The notes under the pieces: model-generated | Databases searched by the model: none | The model's input: only the letters and a program-made list of their open reading frames with translations | What the model was told of the DNA's origin: nothing | Translations under genes and position numbers: made by a program | NCBI GenBank assembly: GCA_023376005.1 | Contig: CM042152.1 | Span: 70,517,345 to 70,581,344, forward strand | DNA length: 64,000 bases | Source: Doryteuthis pealeii | Taxonomy: Eukaryota; Mollusca; Cephalopoda; Myopsida; Loliginidae | Direction of reading: 5' to 3' | In this document: positions 1 through 10,545 of the stretch, piece by piece | Numbering within the stretch: the first letter of the stretch is position 1 | Layout: every line of letters starts with the position of its first letter

Positions 1-167
1 GAATCCTACTCTCCCTCCAGCTATGGATAGATAGTAGGACAGACTGGGCTCTTTAATCTTGGTTAGGCAACCGGTCTCGGAGAAGGAAATATCTGAATTC
101 AAACCTGTTAAACTTCGCTTAATAAATTGACCTTGTGTCACATCCTGCTCGTGCGGAGGGGCTGGTT
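1..167 (+). mobile_element. SINE-A copy, 5' part outside the window
   Basis: This is the body and 3' tail of the tRNA-derived SINE that is complete at 29,861-30,139. It runs from the body sequence through the 'ctgctcgtgcgg' tail and ends at 'ggggctggt'. The tRNA-like head would lie upstream of base 1. Non-coding. Confidence 0.8.
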
Positions 168-1122
168 AGCAAATAACTGCAATGTCTGTATAGCAATTAT
201 CTGCAAATTGTGGATTGTTTTATCCGCTAAAACGGACTGTTTAAAACCCGAAGGTTTGTAGGGGATTAAACGCAAATGCGCATAGAAAACTTGGCGAAGC
301 TTTTGAAGAAAAGAAACAACCTTTGCTACTACCTGAAATTTACATTTCATTTCAGTTGATAACCCTTCTGAACTTTGCTGTTGTTGAAGTCCAAGTAACT
401 TGTTCCTTCGTGGCCCGGTTCAAATTGTAGTAGCTGCTTAAGTTGACGGTTCTCACTCCTTGGTGGTGGAGGCAGACAATATTTGGATCTCCCCGTCTTG
501 GGCTGTATCAGGAAGCGATATCTTACCGTTTCGTACCGTATCTAGAAGCTGCTACCAGGAGAGTAGCAAAAGAGAACTGTGTTAACCAGTGGCTAAGGGG
601 CAAAGAGAACGGACCTTCAGAGATCCATGGAAGAATTTTCGTTTAGGTTTATAAAGGGATATATGATCGCCATTTTATGCTGAATTCAAAAATACCATTC
701 ATTGTGTTTAGTCAGGTCTGGTTTTTTAAGATACTTCACAACAAGTCACATATAATTATAACACTTATTAAAAGGCCTGTGGAGTGTACTTGTCAGAGCT
801 ATAATACTGTTCTATACATTTCAAGTAAAACTTGTATCTTAAAAATTTTATCTGATTAGAAAAAATGAGTATGGTTTTTGGATTCAGCGTAAAAAAACTA
901 CCTTAAAATCAACTATTATATATTCGACCTTGAAAACATCGCAGGTCAGTGTAATCTGTCTATAGAAATCCACGCCTTTCCTATGTGTATATTGACATTG
1001 TTTTCTGTAGATGAGGTATGTGAACTGGTCTACTAATTACCACCCAGGGTGACGATGTCTCGTTTGGTCTTGTTTTGACGTAAATAATTAAGTATATATA
1101 TCTCCATTATAATAAGATATTT
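168..1122. other. No recognised gene
   Basis: Unique-looking, moderately AT-rich DNA. A 67-codon open frame on the plus strand at 443-646 lies in a patch of more balanced base composition. I do not recognise the product, and it has no visible domain, splice signal or poly(A) context. It may be a fragment of an old repeat. Confidence 0.5.
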
Positions 1123-1398
1123 ACCAACTCCTCCGCACGAGCAGGATGTGACACAAGGTCAATTTCTTAAGCGGAGTTCAACAGGTTTTAATTCAGAGTT
1201 TTCCTTCTCCTAGACCGGTTGCTTTAACAAGGTTAAAGAGCCCAGTCTGCCCTACTATTTATCCATAGCTGGAGGGAGAGTAGGATTCATGCCTTTCCCA
1301 AGGGTATTAGCGCTAAGTGAAATGCAATTACCACATCCAGGATTTGAACTCGGGGCGACGAGTCCATTTCCTATGACTTTAACCATTACACCACGCTT
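1123..1398 (-). mobile_element. SINE-A, near full length
   Basis: Reverse complement of the 29,861 copy. It reads from the 3' tail ('cctccgcacgagcagg') back to a tRNA-like head ending 'accattacaccacgc', which is the complement of the A-box region. The B-box complement ('ggatttgaactcggg') is visible near 1,340-1,355. The (AT) tract before the tail is the usual 3' context of this family. Confidence 0.85.
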
Positions 1399-1565
1399 TT
1401 TACATTATATAGACTGTACCTTAGTCAAAGTTATGATTGGTTTCTTTTCTGTAGTTTCAAGTAAAGCATTAAAATTATAAATCTTTAATAACCTTAAGTA
1501 TTTATAGATTCTTTTTTAAAGAACTGTTCATCTTTCTCTAAATGTATTTTTGTGATATATTTTGT

Positions 1566-1584
1566 AACCTAACCCTAACCCTAA
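1566..1584 (-). repeat. Short interstitial telomere-type repeat
   Basis: About three CCCTAA units (TTAGGG on the minus strand), the metazoan telomere motif. Too short to mark a chromosome end. Confidence 0.7.
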
Positions 1585-1627
1585 TTTCATTTTAATTTAT
1601 TTTTTATAATAAATGATATAATTTTAT

Positions 1628-2146
1628 GGTTAAAATTGCAAATCGTCGTCAAAATCAAAACGGAAAAATTTGGCTTGGGCATAGATTTTAATGAATTTAA
1701 TTATTACTAAGGACACGATTTATGTTAATTTTTAACTTAAATTTTAACCGTTAGTTGTATTCAAGGGAAAAAAAACAGATAAAATAAAACAGATGAATGA
1801 TAAGACTAGTCAGAATTAATAAACATGTACCAACAAAAAATGTAATTTCTTTTTCAATATTACAGGCGACGCGTGCTTTTCTTAAGTATGGATGACCAAA
1901 AGTGTAATATTCCGTGTTTTTATGTTAATAAATTCTCGGAAAATATTTATCTCCCTTAAAAATTAGTTCTCTTGCGGCCCTCTGTAGGAAAATAACGTCC
2001 AATGAAAAAACGGTTAAAAACACAACTAACGGTTAAAATTTAAGTAAAAATAAAATGAATCGTGTCCTTAGTAATAATTAGATTAAAATCTATGCCCAAG
2101 CCAAATTTTTCCGTTTTAATTTTGACGATGATTTGCAATTTTAACC
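1628..2146. mobile_element. MITE with ~130-bp inverted repeats and 8-bp TSD
   Basis: The termini are inverted copies beginning GGTTAAAATTGCAAATC on both strands, and the complementarity extends about 130 bp inward to 'cggttaaaa'. The element is flanked by identical 8-bp direct repeats AATTTTAT at 1620-1627 and 2147-2154. There is no coding capacity in the ~260-bp core. An 8-bp target duplication is known for hAT, P and Merlin transposons; the GG start would also suit Merlin. It is therefore a non-autonomous DNA transposon of uncertain superfamily. The TSD and TIRs are read directly; the superfamily is inference. Confidence 0.88.
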
Positions 2147-2190
2147 AATTTTATTTATCGAATACACATAATATCAAAACAGATCTTTCT

Positions 2191-2345
2191 GGCACATGGA
2201 TAGAACCATAACAGGTATTACAACTCCAGGTCAAAGTGAACTTAGGAGTAATGCCAATAAGGGGTACCCCACATTCCTCAGAGCTCTAAAAGTGTAGCCT
2301 TACCACCGGAAGCAGATTAGTGTCATACACACGACACTGCTTTTA
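2191..2345 (+). mobile_element. D-repeat fragment
   Basis: Diverged copy of the D repeat body: 'aacaggtattacaactcc', then 'aggagtaatgcc', then 'ggggtaccccacattcc'. Better copies are at 5,595-6,080 and 41,370-41,740. Non-coding dispersed repeat of unknown class. Confidence 0.65.
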
Positions 2346-2559
2346 AAAGCAGTGTGTAGGGAGTGATCTTCCTCTCTGCAGAGGATGCAGTCAGTATATT
2401 CTAAGCCTCGTTAACTGGGCGAGGAATTGGTAGTAACGATGGTTTATCTTCTACATGTTTAAACTTGGCTCAGATATCTGGTATCAGCAATAAGATTGAG
2501 CAACGTGTGCGTACCGGAAGTGATTTTAGGGCCAAGAAGGAAAAGCACTAAGAAGAGTA

Positions 2560-2579
2560 GGTGTGTGTGTGTGCGTGTA

Positions 2580-2654
<75 letters not shown>
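2560..2654. repeat. (GT)n(GA)n microsatellite
   Basis: Imperfect GT dinucleotides pass directly into perfect GA dinucleotides. Open frames across it on both strands (runs of alternating two residues) are low-complexity artefacts. Confidence 0.97.
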
Positions 2655-2656
<2 letters not shown>

Positions 2657-2811
2657 CGCTTTGAACTTAATTGTCAGATCTGTCTGTAAGACAAGCAATT
2701 TTGAAAATCTACATATCCTGGCTGCTGTCGGGCATTCGGCGATGTGAATTTTGAACATTGAGAATATCCTGTTCTGTATTCCACATTAATATATATTGTG
2801 GGTTGGAGGGA

Positions 2812-2813
<2 letters not shown>

Positions 2814-2873
<60 letters not shown>
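2814..2873. repeat. (AT)n microsatellite
   Basis: About 60 bp of pure AT dinucleotide directly abutting the terminal CTAG of the Hel-C copy at 2,875. Confidence 0.97.
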
Positions 2874-2874
<1 letters not shown>

Positions 2875-2875
<1 letters not shown>

Positions 2876-3345
2876 TAGCAGGACCTGTGGATATACGATA
2901 TTATGATAATTTAATTATTACAACGCTTGATATGTTTACTTAAGAGCTATTGATTTAACAATCTCTCACTCTTTTTTCTTTCTTTCCTTCTTTTCATCTT
3001 TTCATCATGTTCGATTAAAACAGATTAGCATTATCCCTTCCGCGCGCTACCCTTCTCTCTATTTCTCTCCTACTCTCTTTCTTTTCTTCTTTCTTTCTTT
3101 CTTCTTATATTTTTCTGTGTCGCATATCCTTTTCCTTCCCTTTCTTTATTCATAATAAAAATGGAATGGTCCATAATTTAGTTGAGATGACGAAACTCAT
3201 TAGAAATTCGGCAGATAAGCAACACCAGAATAAGGATTTAGATTTTTGCATTTCATCTTGAACGATTTGTATGTTCTCATTTTTAACCAGATGGTAACGG
3301 TTGGAAGATTAAGGAACAAGAGTATTAATATTAACAAGAAAAATA
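2875..3345 (-). mobile_element. Hel-C: Helitron-like element copy
   Basis: Related to the 524-bp copy at 31,246-31,769. Read on the minus strand the end has the order hairpin, GTCCTG, CTAG, the layout of a Helitron 3' end. In this copy the hairpin is decayed (CTGTGG then a mutated partner) and the base after CTAG is C, not the expected T. The body contains a CTTT-rich stretch and 'cggaatggtcca', shared by all copies. No Rep/helicase is present, so it is non-autonomous if it is a Helitron at all. Confidence 0.6.
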
Positions 3346-3395
3346 TTCTTAGATTAACCCCTGCATTGTTCAAGACAAATTAGAGGTGTGTAGAG

Positions 3396-3500
3396 GTAAG
3401 TAAGTAAGTAGGCGGAGTGGCTTATTGTGGGTATCAGGCGGACAGTGAGGGAGTCTATCCCCTTTTCAGTAGCGCTCGACCTTGGAGATTGTTCCTTTTC
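3396..3500 (-). mobile_element. SINE-B 3' fragment
   Basis: Complement of the SINE-B 3' half: 'gagtctatccccttttcag' then 'agcgctcgacc'. The head is missing. Confidence 0.7.
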
Positions 3501-3722
3501 AATTCTTTTTAATACTTCTCTTTTCCCTTCTTGGTTTCTTTACTTTTCTTTTCTTATAACTTCTTTCTCTTCTTTTTCTTTTCACTTCTTTTTTCTTTTC
3601 ACTTCTTTTTTCTTTTCATTTCTTTTTTTCCCTTTATCCCGTCCTTCTTTTCTTTTCACTTATCTTTGCTTTTCTTTTCTTTTCACTTCTTTCTTTTCCC
3701 TTTCTTCTTTTTTTAAAATTAA
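3501..3722. repeat. Polypyrimidine tract
   Basis: Degenerate CTTTT/TTCTTTT runs for about 220 bp. Phe/Ser-rich frames across it are composition artefacts. From 3,723 to 4,420 I see only AT-rich DNA. Confidence 0.85.
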
Positions 3723-4420
3723 CAAATACTAATGTTCTATTTGAGCGGCCCACGGAATATCTTCTCAGATTTCAGAATTTTTTAAATGCTTGAAATTCCG
3801 TACTTTTTCATAATTTGTCCAGTTAGTCATCCTTGCAGAATAAAGACATTAAGACATAATTTATTCTATTTCAATTCATTCAAAGCAAAGCGGTAAAGAA
3901 CTTGCTTACGATTAATTACAATTGATAATATAGTTTGCTATACCTCCACTCCTTAACGAATATAAAAATTAATTTATTGAGTTACCTGAAAAAAAAAAAA
4001 AATACAATCCGTACTGGTTTATATTTATGATGAAATTAGATAAAAACTTTAAAATCATTTTATAAATCGGCATAAATAATTTAGGCAGTTTTACGTGAAT
4101 GAATATTTACTTACCTAATGGCAAAAATTATTTTTATAACTTCTTCCTTCAGTTCCAGTTCATCAGATTTCATCATTGAGTATAAGGCATTTTTTGACAG
4201 TAAGACAAAAGCATTATACTGCATGTTTTTCAATGTTGCATTTCAGGTGATTGTTTCCATAATCAGCAATATGATCCAAAGGTTTTGGAAACAATCAGAT
4301 AAAATTCAACAGATTACATTAGGATAATTCAGTGATTTTTGGTAATTTTTTTTTCAATCTGGGGGATTGATTTGATTTTGTAAAATACGCCTATGACGTC
4401 ATAATTGTTGGTACCTAATT

Positions 4421-4575
4421 TAACCCAGAGATGGCACCCTAACAGGTACTACCACTTCGGGTCAGAGTTGACCTGGGAGTAACGGTGATGAAGGGGTACT
4501 CCACACTCCGCAGAGCTCTAGAACTGGAACCTCACCATCAGTTGAAGTTTAACGTCATACTCACGACACATCATA
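4421..4575 (+). mobile_element. D-repeat fragment
   Basis: Carries the D body 'cagagatggcaccctaacag', 'ggggtactccacactcc' and 'gtttaacgtcatac', without the GGTT head. Confidence 0.75.
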
Positions 4576-4768
4576 ATTTATTTTACAGTTTCAGTGTTGT
4601 ATAGATTGATAATGAATAATACCTAATGATATCCGTTTTGATTGTATTATATCCAACTAGAAATAAGAAAGGATTAGCATGTTTAGAAGAAAATTAACTT
4701 CATATTAAACAAAGGAGTTAAAACTGTACTTATCAATGAGTCATAGTGTATTAGTAGTATATATATTT

Positions 4769-5048
4769 ACCAGCCCCTCCGCATGAGCAGGATGCGACAC
4801 AAGGTCAATTTCTGAAGCGGAGTTTAACAGGTTTGAATTCAGGGTTTTTCTTCTCCTAGACTGGTTACCTAGCCATGGTTAAAGAGCCCAGTCTGCCCTG
4901 CTATTTACCCATAGCTGGAGGGAGAATTGGATTCATACCTTTCCCAAGGGTATTAGCGCTATGTGAAATTCAAACGGCTTCGTCGAGGAATTGAACTCGG
5001 GTCGACGAGTCCATTTCCTATGACACTAACCATTAGACCACGCGCCTC
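4769..5048 (-). mobile_element. SINE-A, full length
   Basis: Complete on the minus strand from tail ('cagcccctccgcatgagc') to head ('accattagaccacgcgcc'). It differs from the 29,861 copy by scattered substitutions. An AT-rich tract precedes the 3' tail. Confidence 0.88.
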
Positions 5049-5199
5049 CATATAGTGTCATAATGTATTAGTATTATAAGTAATTAATTAAGTGCCATAC
5101 TAAATAGGAGACTCTAAAGGAATTGATATTTAGAACAAAGGAAGTCCATTATCATATGGAATAAACCCTCTAAATGAGACTAAATATATCAAGTTATTT

Positions 5200-5456
5200 C
5201 TGTCTAGCTCAGTCGGTAGAGCACTGAACTAGGAATTGCAAGATACTTGGTTCGATACCGATACCGGCCCCTCGCCAACTCAGCGTATGAGTAGCACAGG
5301 GATCTGTGCGGTAAAGTGTGGAGCTGATGGTAGGTGTGGCACTCCATCTCAGACGTCAAAACAATCTCCTTGGTCTAGCGCAATTGAAAAGGGGATAAAC
5401 TCCCTCGCTGTATGGCTGATACCGATAGGCCGACTCGACGACTTTTATTTCTGGGA
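5200..5456 (+). mobile_element. SINE-B, near full length
   Basis: The tRNA-derived head has an A-box-like 'tagctcagtcggtagagc' and a B-box-like 'ggttcgatacc'. The family body 'gtatgagtagcacagg', 'aacaatctccttggtctagc' and the 3' part 'gactccctcgctg' (here one base changed) follow. A small internal duplication 'gataccgatacc' is seen after the B box. Pol III promoter boxes are recognisable; no protein is coded. Confidence 0.85.
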
Positions 5457-5546
5457 TATAATTTTTCATGCTTTATAAATGGTATCGTTAAATAGTAGTG
5501 TACTAACTAATTAACGAAATGTTTTTTTAAACACATTACACGGTGC

Positions 5547-5592
5547 GAGTTGGTTTAGCTCAGACGGTAGAACAGCCGCCAAGATCGTTGGC
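5547..5592 (+). mobile_element. SINE-B head fragment
   Basis: Only the tRNA-like start 'ggtttagctcagacggtag' is kept, and it runs straight into a D-repeat GGTT head. The junction suggests D inserted into, or was transcribed with, a SINE-B head. Confidence 0.6.
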
Positions 5593-5594
5593 TG

Positions 5595-6080
5595 GCTGGT
5601 TGGTTGGTTGGTTGGATTCTACGGCATGTCAAACCGTTGGATCATTTTAAAGACGTTTTTGTTTTGTTCATTTTAAATACGTTTTTGTTTTGATCATTTT
5701 AAAGACGTTTTTGTTTTGATCATTTTAAAGACGTTTTTGTTTTGTTCATTTTAAAGACGTTTTTTGTTTTGTTCATTCTTGATGGGTATTCTTTTTTTAA
5801 ATCAATTTTTTAAAACAAACGTTTTTAAAATTCATTTTTCTATTTGACCCATAGATGGGACCGTAAGAAGTACTACCCCTCTGCTCAGAGTTGACCTGGG
5901 AATAATGGTAAAGAAGGGGTACTCCACATTCCTCATAGCTCTGGAATTGGAATCTCGCCATCAGATAGATTTTAAGGTCATAACCAGGACAATAAAACCC
6001 TCAGCCACCGCCTTCTAGCACATACATGATGAAAATGGTTGGTGCATGCCATAAGGGCAATAGGGTTGGGACAGTCATAT
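5595..6080 (+). mobile_element. D repeat with an internal 26-bp array
   Basis: Starts with (GGTT)n and 'tctacggcatgtcaaacc', followed by five tandem copies of a 26-bp unit (5,640-5,778) containing 'cattttaaagacgtttttg'. The usual body follows: 'catagatgggaccgtaag', 'ggggtactccacattcc', 'ccaccgccttctagcac'. Plus-strand copies keep this order. No tRNA boxes or coding capacity are seen, so its class is unknown. Confidence 0.75.
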
Positions 6081-6084
6081 TGGT

Positions 6085-6700
6085 GCTAGGGCTTGGCATG
6101 AACAGCGGATGCTAGGGCTTGACGTGACCAGCAAGGTTCCAGGTTCAATACCGCCAACTTTGCGCTTGAGTAGCACAGCTGATGGTAGGTGTGGCGCTCC
6201 ATCTCAGACGCAAAAAAATCTCCATGGTCTAGGGAAAAGGGGATAGACCTCTCGTTATCCGGCTGATATCAACAATAGGGTAATCTGAACATTAGCTACA
6301 TAAATGAGAGTAACCTCCCCTTGTTTCTTTCACTTTGAAGAAGCCTTATGCTTTGGTCGGCCATTTTCATTTCACCGTAAATCTACACTGAAAATACAAA
6401 TTTGTTCGAATCAATACAACTGAATGTTTTAACACGAACATATCATCAAATGTTTTCTTAATTGTGCTTGCGCATTATTTGAAATGAACTTAATTGTTAT
6501 TAAGAACACATTTCGATCAGTTGTATTAATTCGAATAAATTCAGTATAGATTTACGGTGAAATGAAAATGGCCAACCAAAACATAAAGATTCCTCAAAAT
6601 GAAAGAAACAAGCGGAGGTTACTTTCATTTATGTAGCTAATGTTCAGATTACCAACAATAGGCCACTGCGCCGACTTTACGTGTTTATTTCAGTAATTTC
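6085..6700 (+). mobile_element. SINE-B copy split by a MITE
   Basis: SINE-B body lies at about 6,125-6,278 and its 3' end at 6,654-6,700 ('ggccactgcgccgacttt'). Removing the insert and one TSD copy restores the family sequence 'caacaataggccact', so the SINE is older than the MITE. The head is decayed. Confidence 0.85.
6279..6653. mobile_element. 375-bp MITE with 8-bp TSD inside SINE-B
   Basis: The ends are inverted copies starting GGTAATCTGAACATTAGC. Complementarity continues for about 150 bp through 'ggccattttcatttcacc', leaving a short AT-rich core. Exact 8-bp flanking repeats AACAATAG are at 6271-6278 and 6654-6661. There is no reading frame. Non-autonomous DNA transposon; the 8-bp duplication and GG termini resemble the 1,628 element although the TIR sequences differ. 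Superfamily (Merlin, hAT or P) is unresolved. Confidence 0.93.
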
Positions 6701-6833
6701 AACAAAAACAAATATTCAAGCCATAGAAATATATTAAAATACAAAAATAAAAGAAGTTTACCATAGATATTTTTATTTTTCATTGAATTTTTAAAAAAAC
6801 AAGAATAAAACTGTGGACATTTAGTGAAATAAA

Positions 6834-7225
6834 TTGGTTGGTTGGTTGGTTGGTTGGTTGGTTTTTACGGCAAGTCAATCCTTATGCCGAAGACGTTTTC
6901 GTTTTATTCGTTTATATTTCGTTTATTGGTATTCAAATTATTATCAAAAATCATTTTTAACTTACATTTTTATTATCTATTTAATCCATAGATGAGACTC
7001 TAAAGGGTACTACCACCCCGGGTCGGAGTGGACTTGTAAGTAATGGCACCGAAGGCGTACTCCACACTACCAGAGATCCAGAATTGGAACCTCTCCACTA
7101 GATGCAGTTTAACGTCATACCCAGGACACTAAGACCCTCAGACACCGCCTTCTAGTACATATATGATGAAAAGGATTGGGGATGTGCCATTAAGAGCAAT
7201 ACGGTCGGGAAATTTATATAGGTGG
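6834..7225 (+). mobile_element. D repeat, near full length
   Basis: (GGTT)n head, 'tacggcaagtcaatcc', 'catagatgagactctaaag', 'ggcgtactccacactacc', 'gtttaacgtcataccc', 'ccgccttctagtacatata' and an end near 'ggtggaag'. Non-coding. Confidence 0.78.
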
Positions 7226-7368
7226 AAGACCAAGAAGTGATCCGATGATTGATCTGTAAAAGCCTCTTCAACAGCCCGTTTAGCCTAAGTAAGGGTTTGA
7301 GAATTTTTTCTTAAGAAATCTTTTAAGGGCATTTTGATATTTGTATTTTTAAAAAACATTGTAAATAG

Positions 7369-8256
7369 CGTTTATGCCTGGGCGGAATTTTCCCGGCAAA
7401 CGTTTTAAAAAATGTGTATTTTTGACAGTTTAAATAGCGTTCGATGCAGGTGTTGATTTTTTACCCTTATTTGTAAAAATCGAATCTTTTTCCCGGCAAA
7501 CGCTCCCCCAAAATTTGTATTTTTGACAGTTTAAATAGCGTTCAATGCTGGGGAGAACGATTGCACTTGGCAAAAATAGAATCTTTCTCAGCAAACGCTA
7601 AAAATTTATTGAAATTTTGAAATAATAAACTGTGATTGGTTTATTGGGTATTGAGACGCGGCAATGATCCCTTTTTATCGATGAACGGCGCGAGAATCGC
7701 CAGACAGAATTTATTTTTAAAGTATCGAGTATCGAACTTTTCTGTCTCCGTTAAAATTTATTTAACGTTAAAATGTTGAATATCCAGGTTTAACGAAAAT
7801 TAACAAATTATTGAATTTGTTATAGTTATCCTGGATATATAAAATTTATGAGACATTCATTAATGTCATTCACTCTTTAGAGAGATAAATTTAAATTTAC
7901 TTAGAAGTAAATTTTTATGTATATGTTGAGTAAGAGTCAACATTGTATTTTATTACAGGCTGGACGAAAATGGTTAAAATTTGTATATTTTAACTTAGTC
8001 CCCCTGTATGTATTTTCTTTATTTGAATTGTCAAATAAAGTATATTACTCAGAGTGAGTAAAATTGATTTAAATTAGTAAAATTCGGTTTGAGACCGTTT
8101 TAATTTCTTATTCATTAAGAAAATATTTTTATTGTTCAGGCGTTTGAAGCCTCTTGAAAGTAAAGAATAAAAGGAGAAATACATAGTTATTTCTCCTAAT
8201 ATATTAGTAAATTTGTGTCATTAGACACTTTGTTTTGTCTCGGCAATTTGTCGAGA
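7369..8256. other. Chain of consecutive stem-loops, unknown element
   Basis: The stretch is almost entirely successive, unrelated inverted repeats. Stem arms (left/right): 7369-7402 (nested CGTTT, GCC, GGG); 7436-7441/7499-7504; 7536-7542/7594-7600; 7601-7607/7612-7618; 7624-7630/7639-7645; 7719-7723/7736-7740; 7749-7755/7761-7767; 7780-7788/7830-7838 enclosing 7801-7809/7814-7822; 7852-7857/7862-7867; 7893-7900/7907-7914; 7923-7929/7937-7943; 7973-7980/7987-7994; 8017-8026/8031-8040; 8045-8051/8055-8061; 8104-8110/8116-8122; 8172-8181/8188-8197; 8215-8219/8224-8228; 8238-8245/8249-8256 (one G-U). Four-base loop ATTG recurs three times. No protein is coded. It could be a structured RNA, a transposon with internal palindromes, or an integrated foreign element. 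Confidence 0.72.
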
Positions 8257-8690
8257 TATTTTTTTGATTGTAAAACAGGGATCGAAGAAAAACAATTGTC
8301 GTCTGCAGCCCTTAAACCATCACAGCAGCAGCAGCCCTAAGTAAGATTGTCTGAGGACAAGAAAAGAAAAGAAAATTTGTTTTTATTTCATTATTTGCCG
8401 AATGCAAGTAAGTTTTTTAATATTTCGTAAATTTGTTAAAGTAAATTTTATTTTTTTTGTGGCTTCGTGCCTTTGATAATATAAGCATAAAGGACATATT
8501 ATGCAAGACCACAGTTATTTGTTTGTTGAATAGATTATTTTAAATTCAATTTTGTCTCCTATTTTATTTTTAAACTTTTCAACGTGACGAAGAAGGATAG
8601 ACAAAACGTCTTTTTTTTATATATTCTTCTTCGAGAAAATTGTGAAAAATTTTCGCGACAAGGGCCAAAGTGGAGTGTTGTATGTTATAC
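8257..8690. other. Weaker continuation of the stem-loop chain
   Basis: Further small dyads: TTGTC/GACAA at 8347-8360, ATAATAT/ATATTAT at 8476-8502, and GAAAATT/AATTTTC at 8635-8654. Spacing is looser than upstream and chance is more plausible here. A short CAG run (8,322-8,333) and poly-T tracts are the only other features. Confidence 0.4.
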
Positions 8691-8694
8691 ACTG

Positions 8695-9185
8695 CTCATC
8701 CACTTGCATTCCGGCCTTAAGCATCACGGGTCGCCAACGGGTGGCCCCATGTGGTTTTTACTCCTCTGCAGAGGCGCAGTCGACGTATTCTACAACCTTA
8801 GCCGACAGGGCAAAAGTGAAATAAAAACAAAAATAATACATTTTCATTTTCACAATTAATTCATAGGCACTTGGGATTATTTAGGTTTAGTGGTGTGATG
8901 CTGAAATCCAGTGCTACCCATCAACTCCTGCGACACTACCGTTGCCAAACCGGATTGGTACCTACTTTCCTTTGGATCACAGCGGCACTGTGGAGAGGGG
9001 GAATATGCTGCATGGGCAACCTCTTATCCCCCATAAGAACCCACCCAGTCTATGTAGTTCAAAGAACGAAGAAAGAAAAACAATTTTTTTTTTAAATTTA
9101 AAATTTAAATTTAAAAAAGTATTTGATAAAAAAATATTTTTAAAAAATTTGACACTACTCCATCGTCTCTCGTAGACGGAAGGCT
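8695..9185 (+). mobile_element. E repeat (two blocks)
   Basis: The blocks 8,695-8,820 and 8,865-9,185 match, in opposite orientation, the sequence at 28,600-28,970. Shared strings include 'atgctgaaatccagtgct', 'ggatcacagcggcactgtgg' and 'catcgtctctcgtagacgg'. Dispersed repeat of unknown class. Open frames here are not conserved between the two copies. Confidence 0.65.
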
Positions 9186-10289
9186 GCCAACCAATATCAT
9201 ACAAAATTTCCTTATTTGGATATTGCAATATCATAAATCTGATCATGTAAGTGTAAAAAAAAGGCATATCTTTAGAATACTATTGTAACAGAAAATATGA
9301 TGTCATTTATGACGTCTCAATCGAGCATCGCGTTATAAGCCAAAAAGGAAAAAGGAAGCAGTTGGAACAGGATTATTTTTCGGTATCCACACAACATGGG
9401 GACATTTAAAAACTCCCTCGATCTTTATGTCTATTGCTAAATCGTTGTAGAACACAAAAGATGCTACCATTCAAGTGAAACATGAAAATAGATTTTTCTA
9501 AACATCAGACAAAGTCATGTGAAGAGGAGAAATATCTTGGAAAACAGAAGCCAACACCATGAAGACAGAAAGAAATCAATCTCATTGATAAAAGAAAATC
9601 CCTTAGACATTTGCAACGAAAAAAAATAATATAAATTGAACAAGTCGTGTGTCAAGGTTAAAAAGGTAATTGTTTTTAAATTTTAAAATCATTTCATGGT
9701 ATAAATGCAGAATAGCGCGCAAAAGATTATATCATTAGAATCGCATTTTACGTATAAATAGTATAAGATTATGGAAACTCCCAAAGTAGCCTAACCATAA
9801 CCCTAACACTGACCCTAACACTTACCATAACCTTAATCCTAATGTCTCAAAGGTTTTGAGTATTTCCGTGAAATGTAATAAAATGTAATTTTTTAAATAT
9901 TTAATTTAATGATATTATCTCTTTCGTGCTATTCTGCATTAGTACCCAATTCATAATTCATTACGATAAGTTAGCTTTTGTTTTATATAGAATTTCTTTA
10001 TGTAGATATTTCATATTTATTCCTGTTAAGTTTGATCCAAAATACAACTTCTCTCGGTGCTGTTTTTTTTTTTTTTTCGGAATAGATACAAAAGTGAGGC
10101 ACAAACCCGGGCAGAGAGCCCGAAGTTTGTGTTTGTGGAGTGAAGTGACAAAACTGGTCTTTCTCATTCATTATTCTACGTGGTTAGGTACATTCACTAA
10201 CCGATCCTTACAAATAAATACTTACATTTCTTTTTCTGCAGACTTCTTCCAATAAAATACCTCAGTATCTCCATGGCTTAAACCTTCTT
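9186..10289. other. No gene recognised
   Basis: AT-rich DNA. A degenerate telomere-like patch (CCCTAA variants such as 'aaccataaccctaacact') lies at about 9,790-9,840. Confidence 0.6.
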
Positions 10290-10375
10290 AGTTTGGTTGG
10301 TTTGTTTATTGATTTTAACGGCATATTAACCCGTCTGGGGTTATGTCATGCCTAACGATTAGGAAGTAATACATA
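10290..10375 (+). mobile_element. D-repeat head fragment
   Basis: 'ggttggtttg' followed by 'acggcatattaacccgtctg' and 'tatgtcatgcc' matches the D head; the body is missing. Confidence 0.6.
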
Positions 10376-10434
10376 TCGTGTATTTATATTTATACTTTTT
10401 AGTAATTGGTTTTAACAATGTGTTAGCACCATTG

Positions 10435-10545
10435 GGGATCATGTTGTATGGTATTGATTAAGTTCATGTCTATATTCTATGGTATAATGATTCTATGGTA
10501 TTGATTATGTGCATGTCTATATTCTATGGTATAATTTTATTTCCT
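10435..10545. repeat. Two-copy ~55-bp tandem repeat
   Basis: Two adjacent copies of 'tatggtattgatta', then 'catgtctatattctatgg'. From 10,546 to 11,340 nothing is recognised. Confidence 0.7.

Noticed and set aside
443..646. 67-codon plus-strand frame as a host exon
   Set aside because: No recognisable domain, no clear splice sites and no supporting context; left as unrecognised.
2459..2758. Frames over the GT/GA tract on both strands
   Set aside because: Low-complexity dinucleotide translation.
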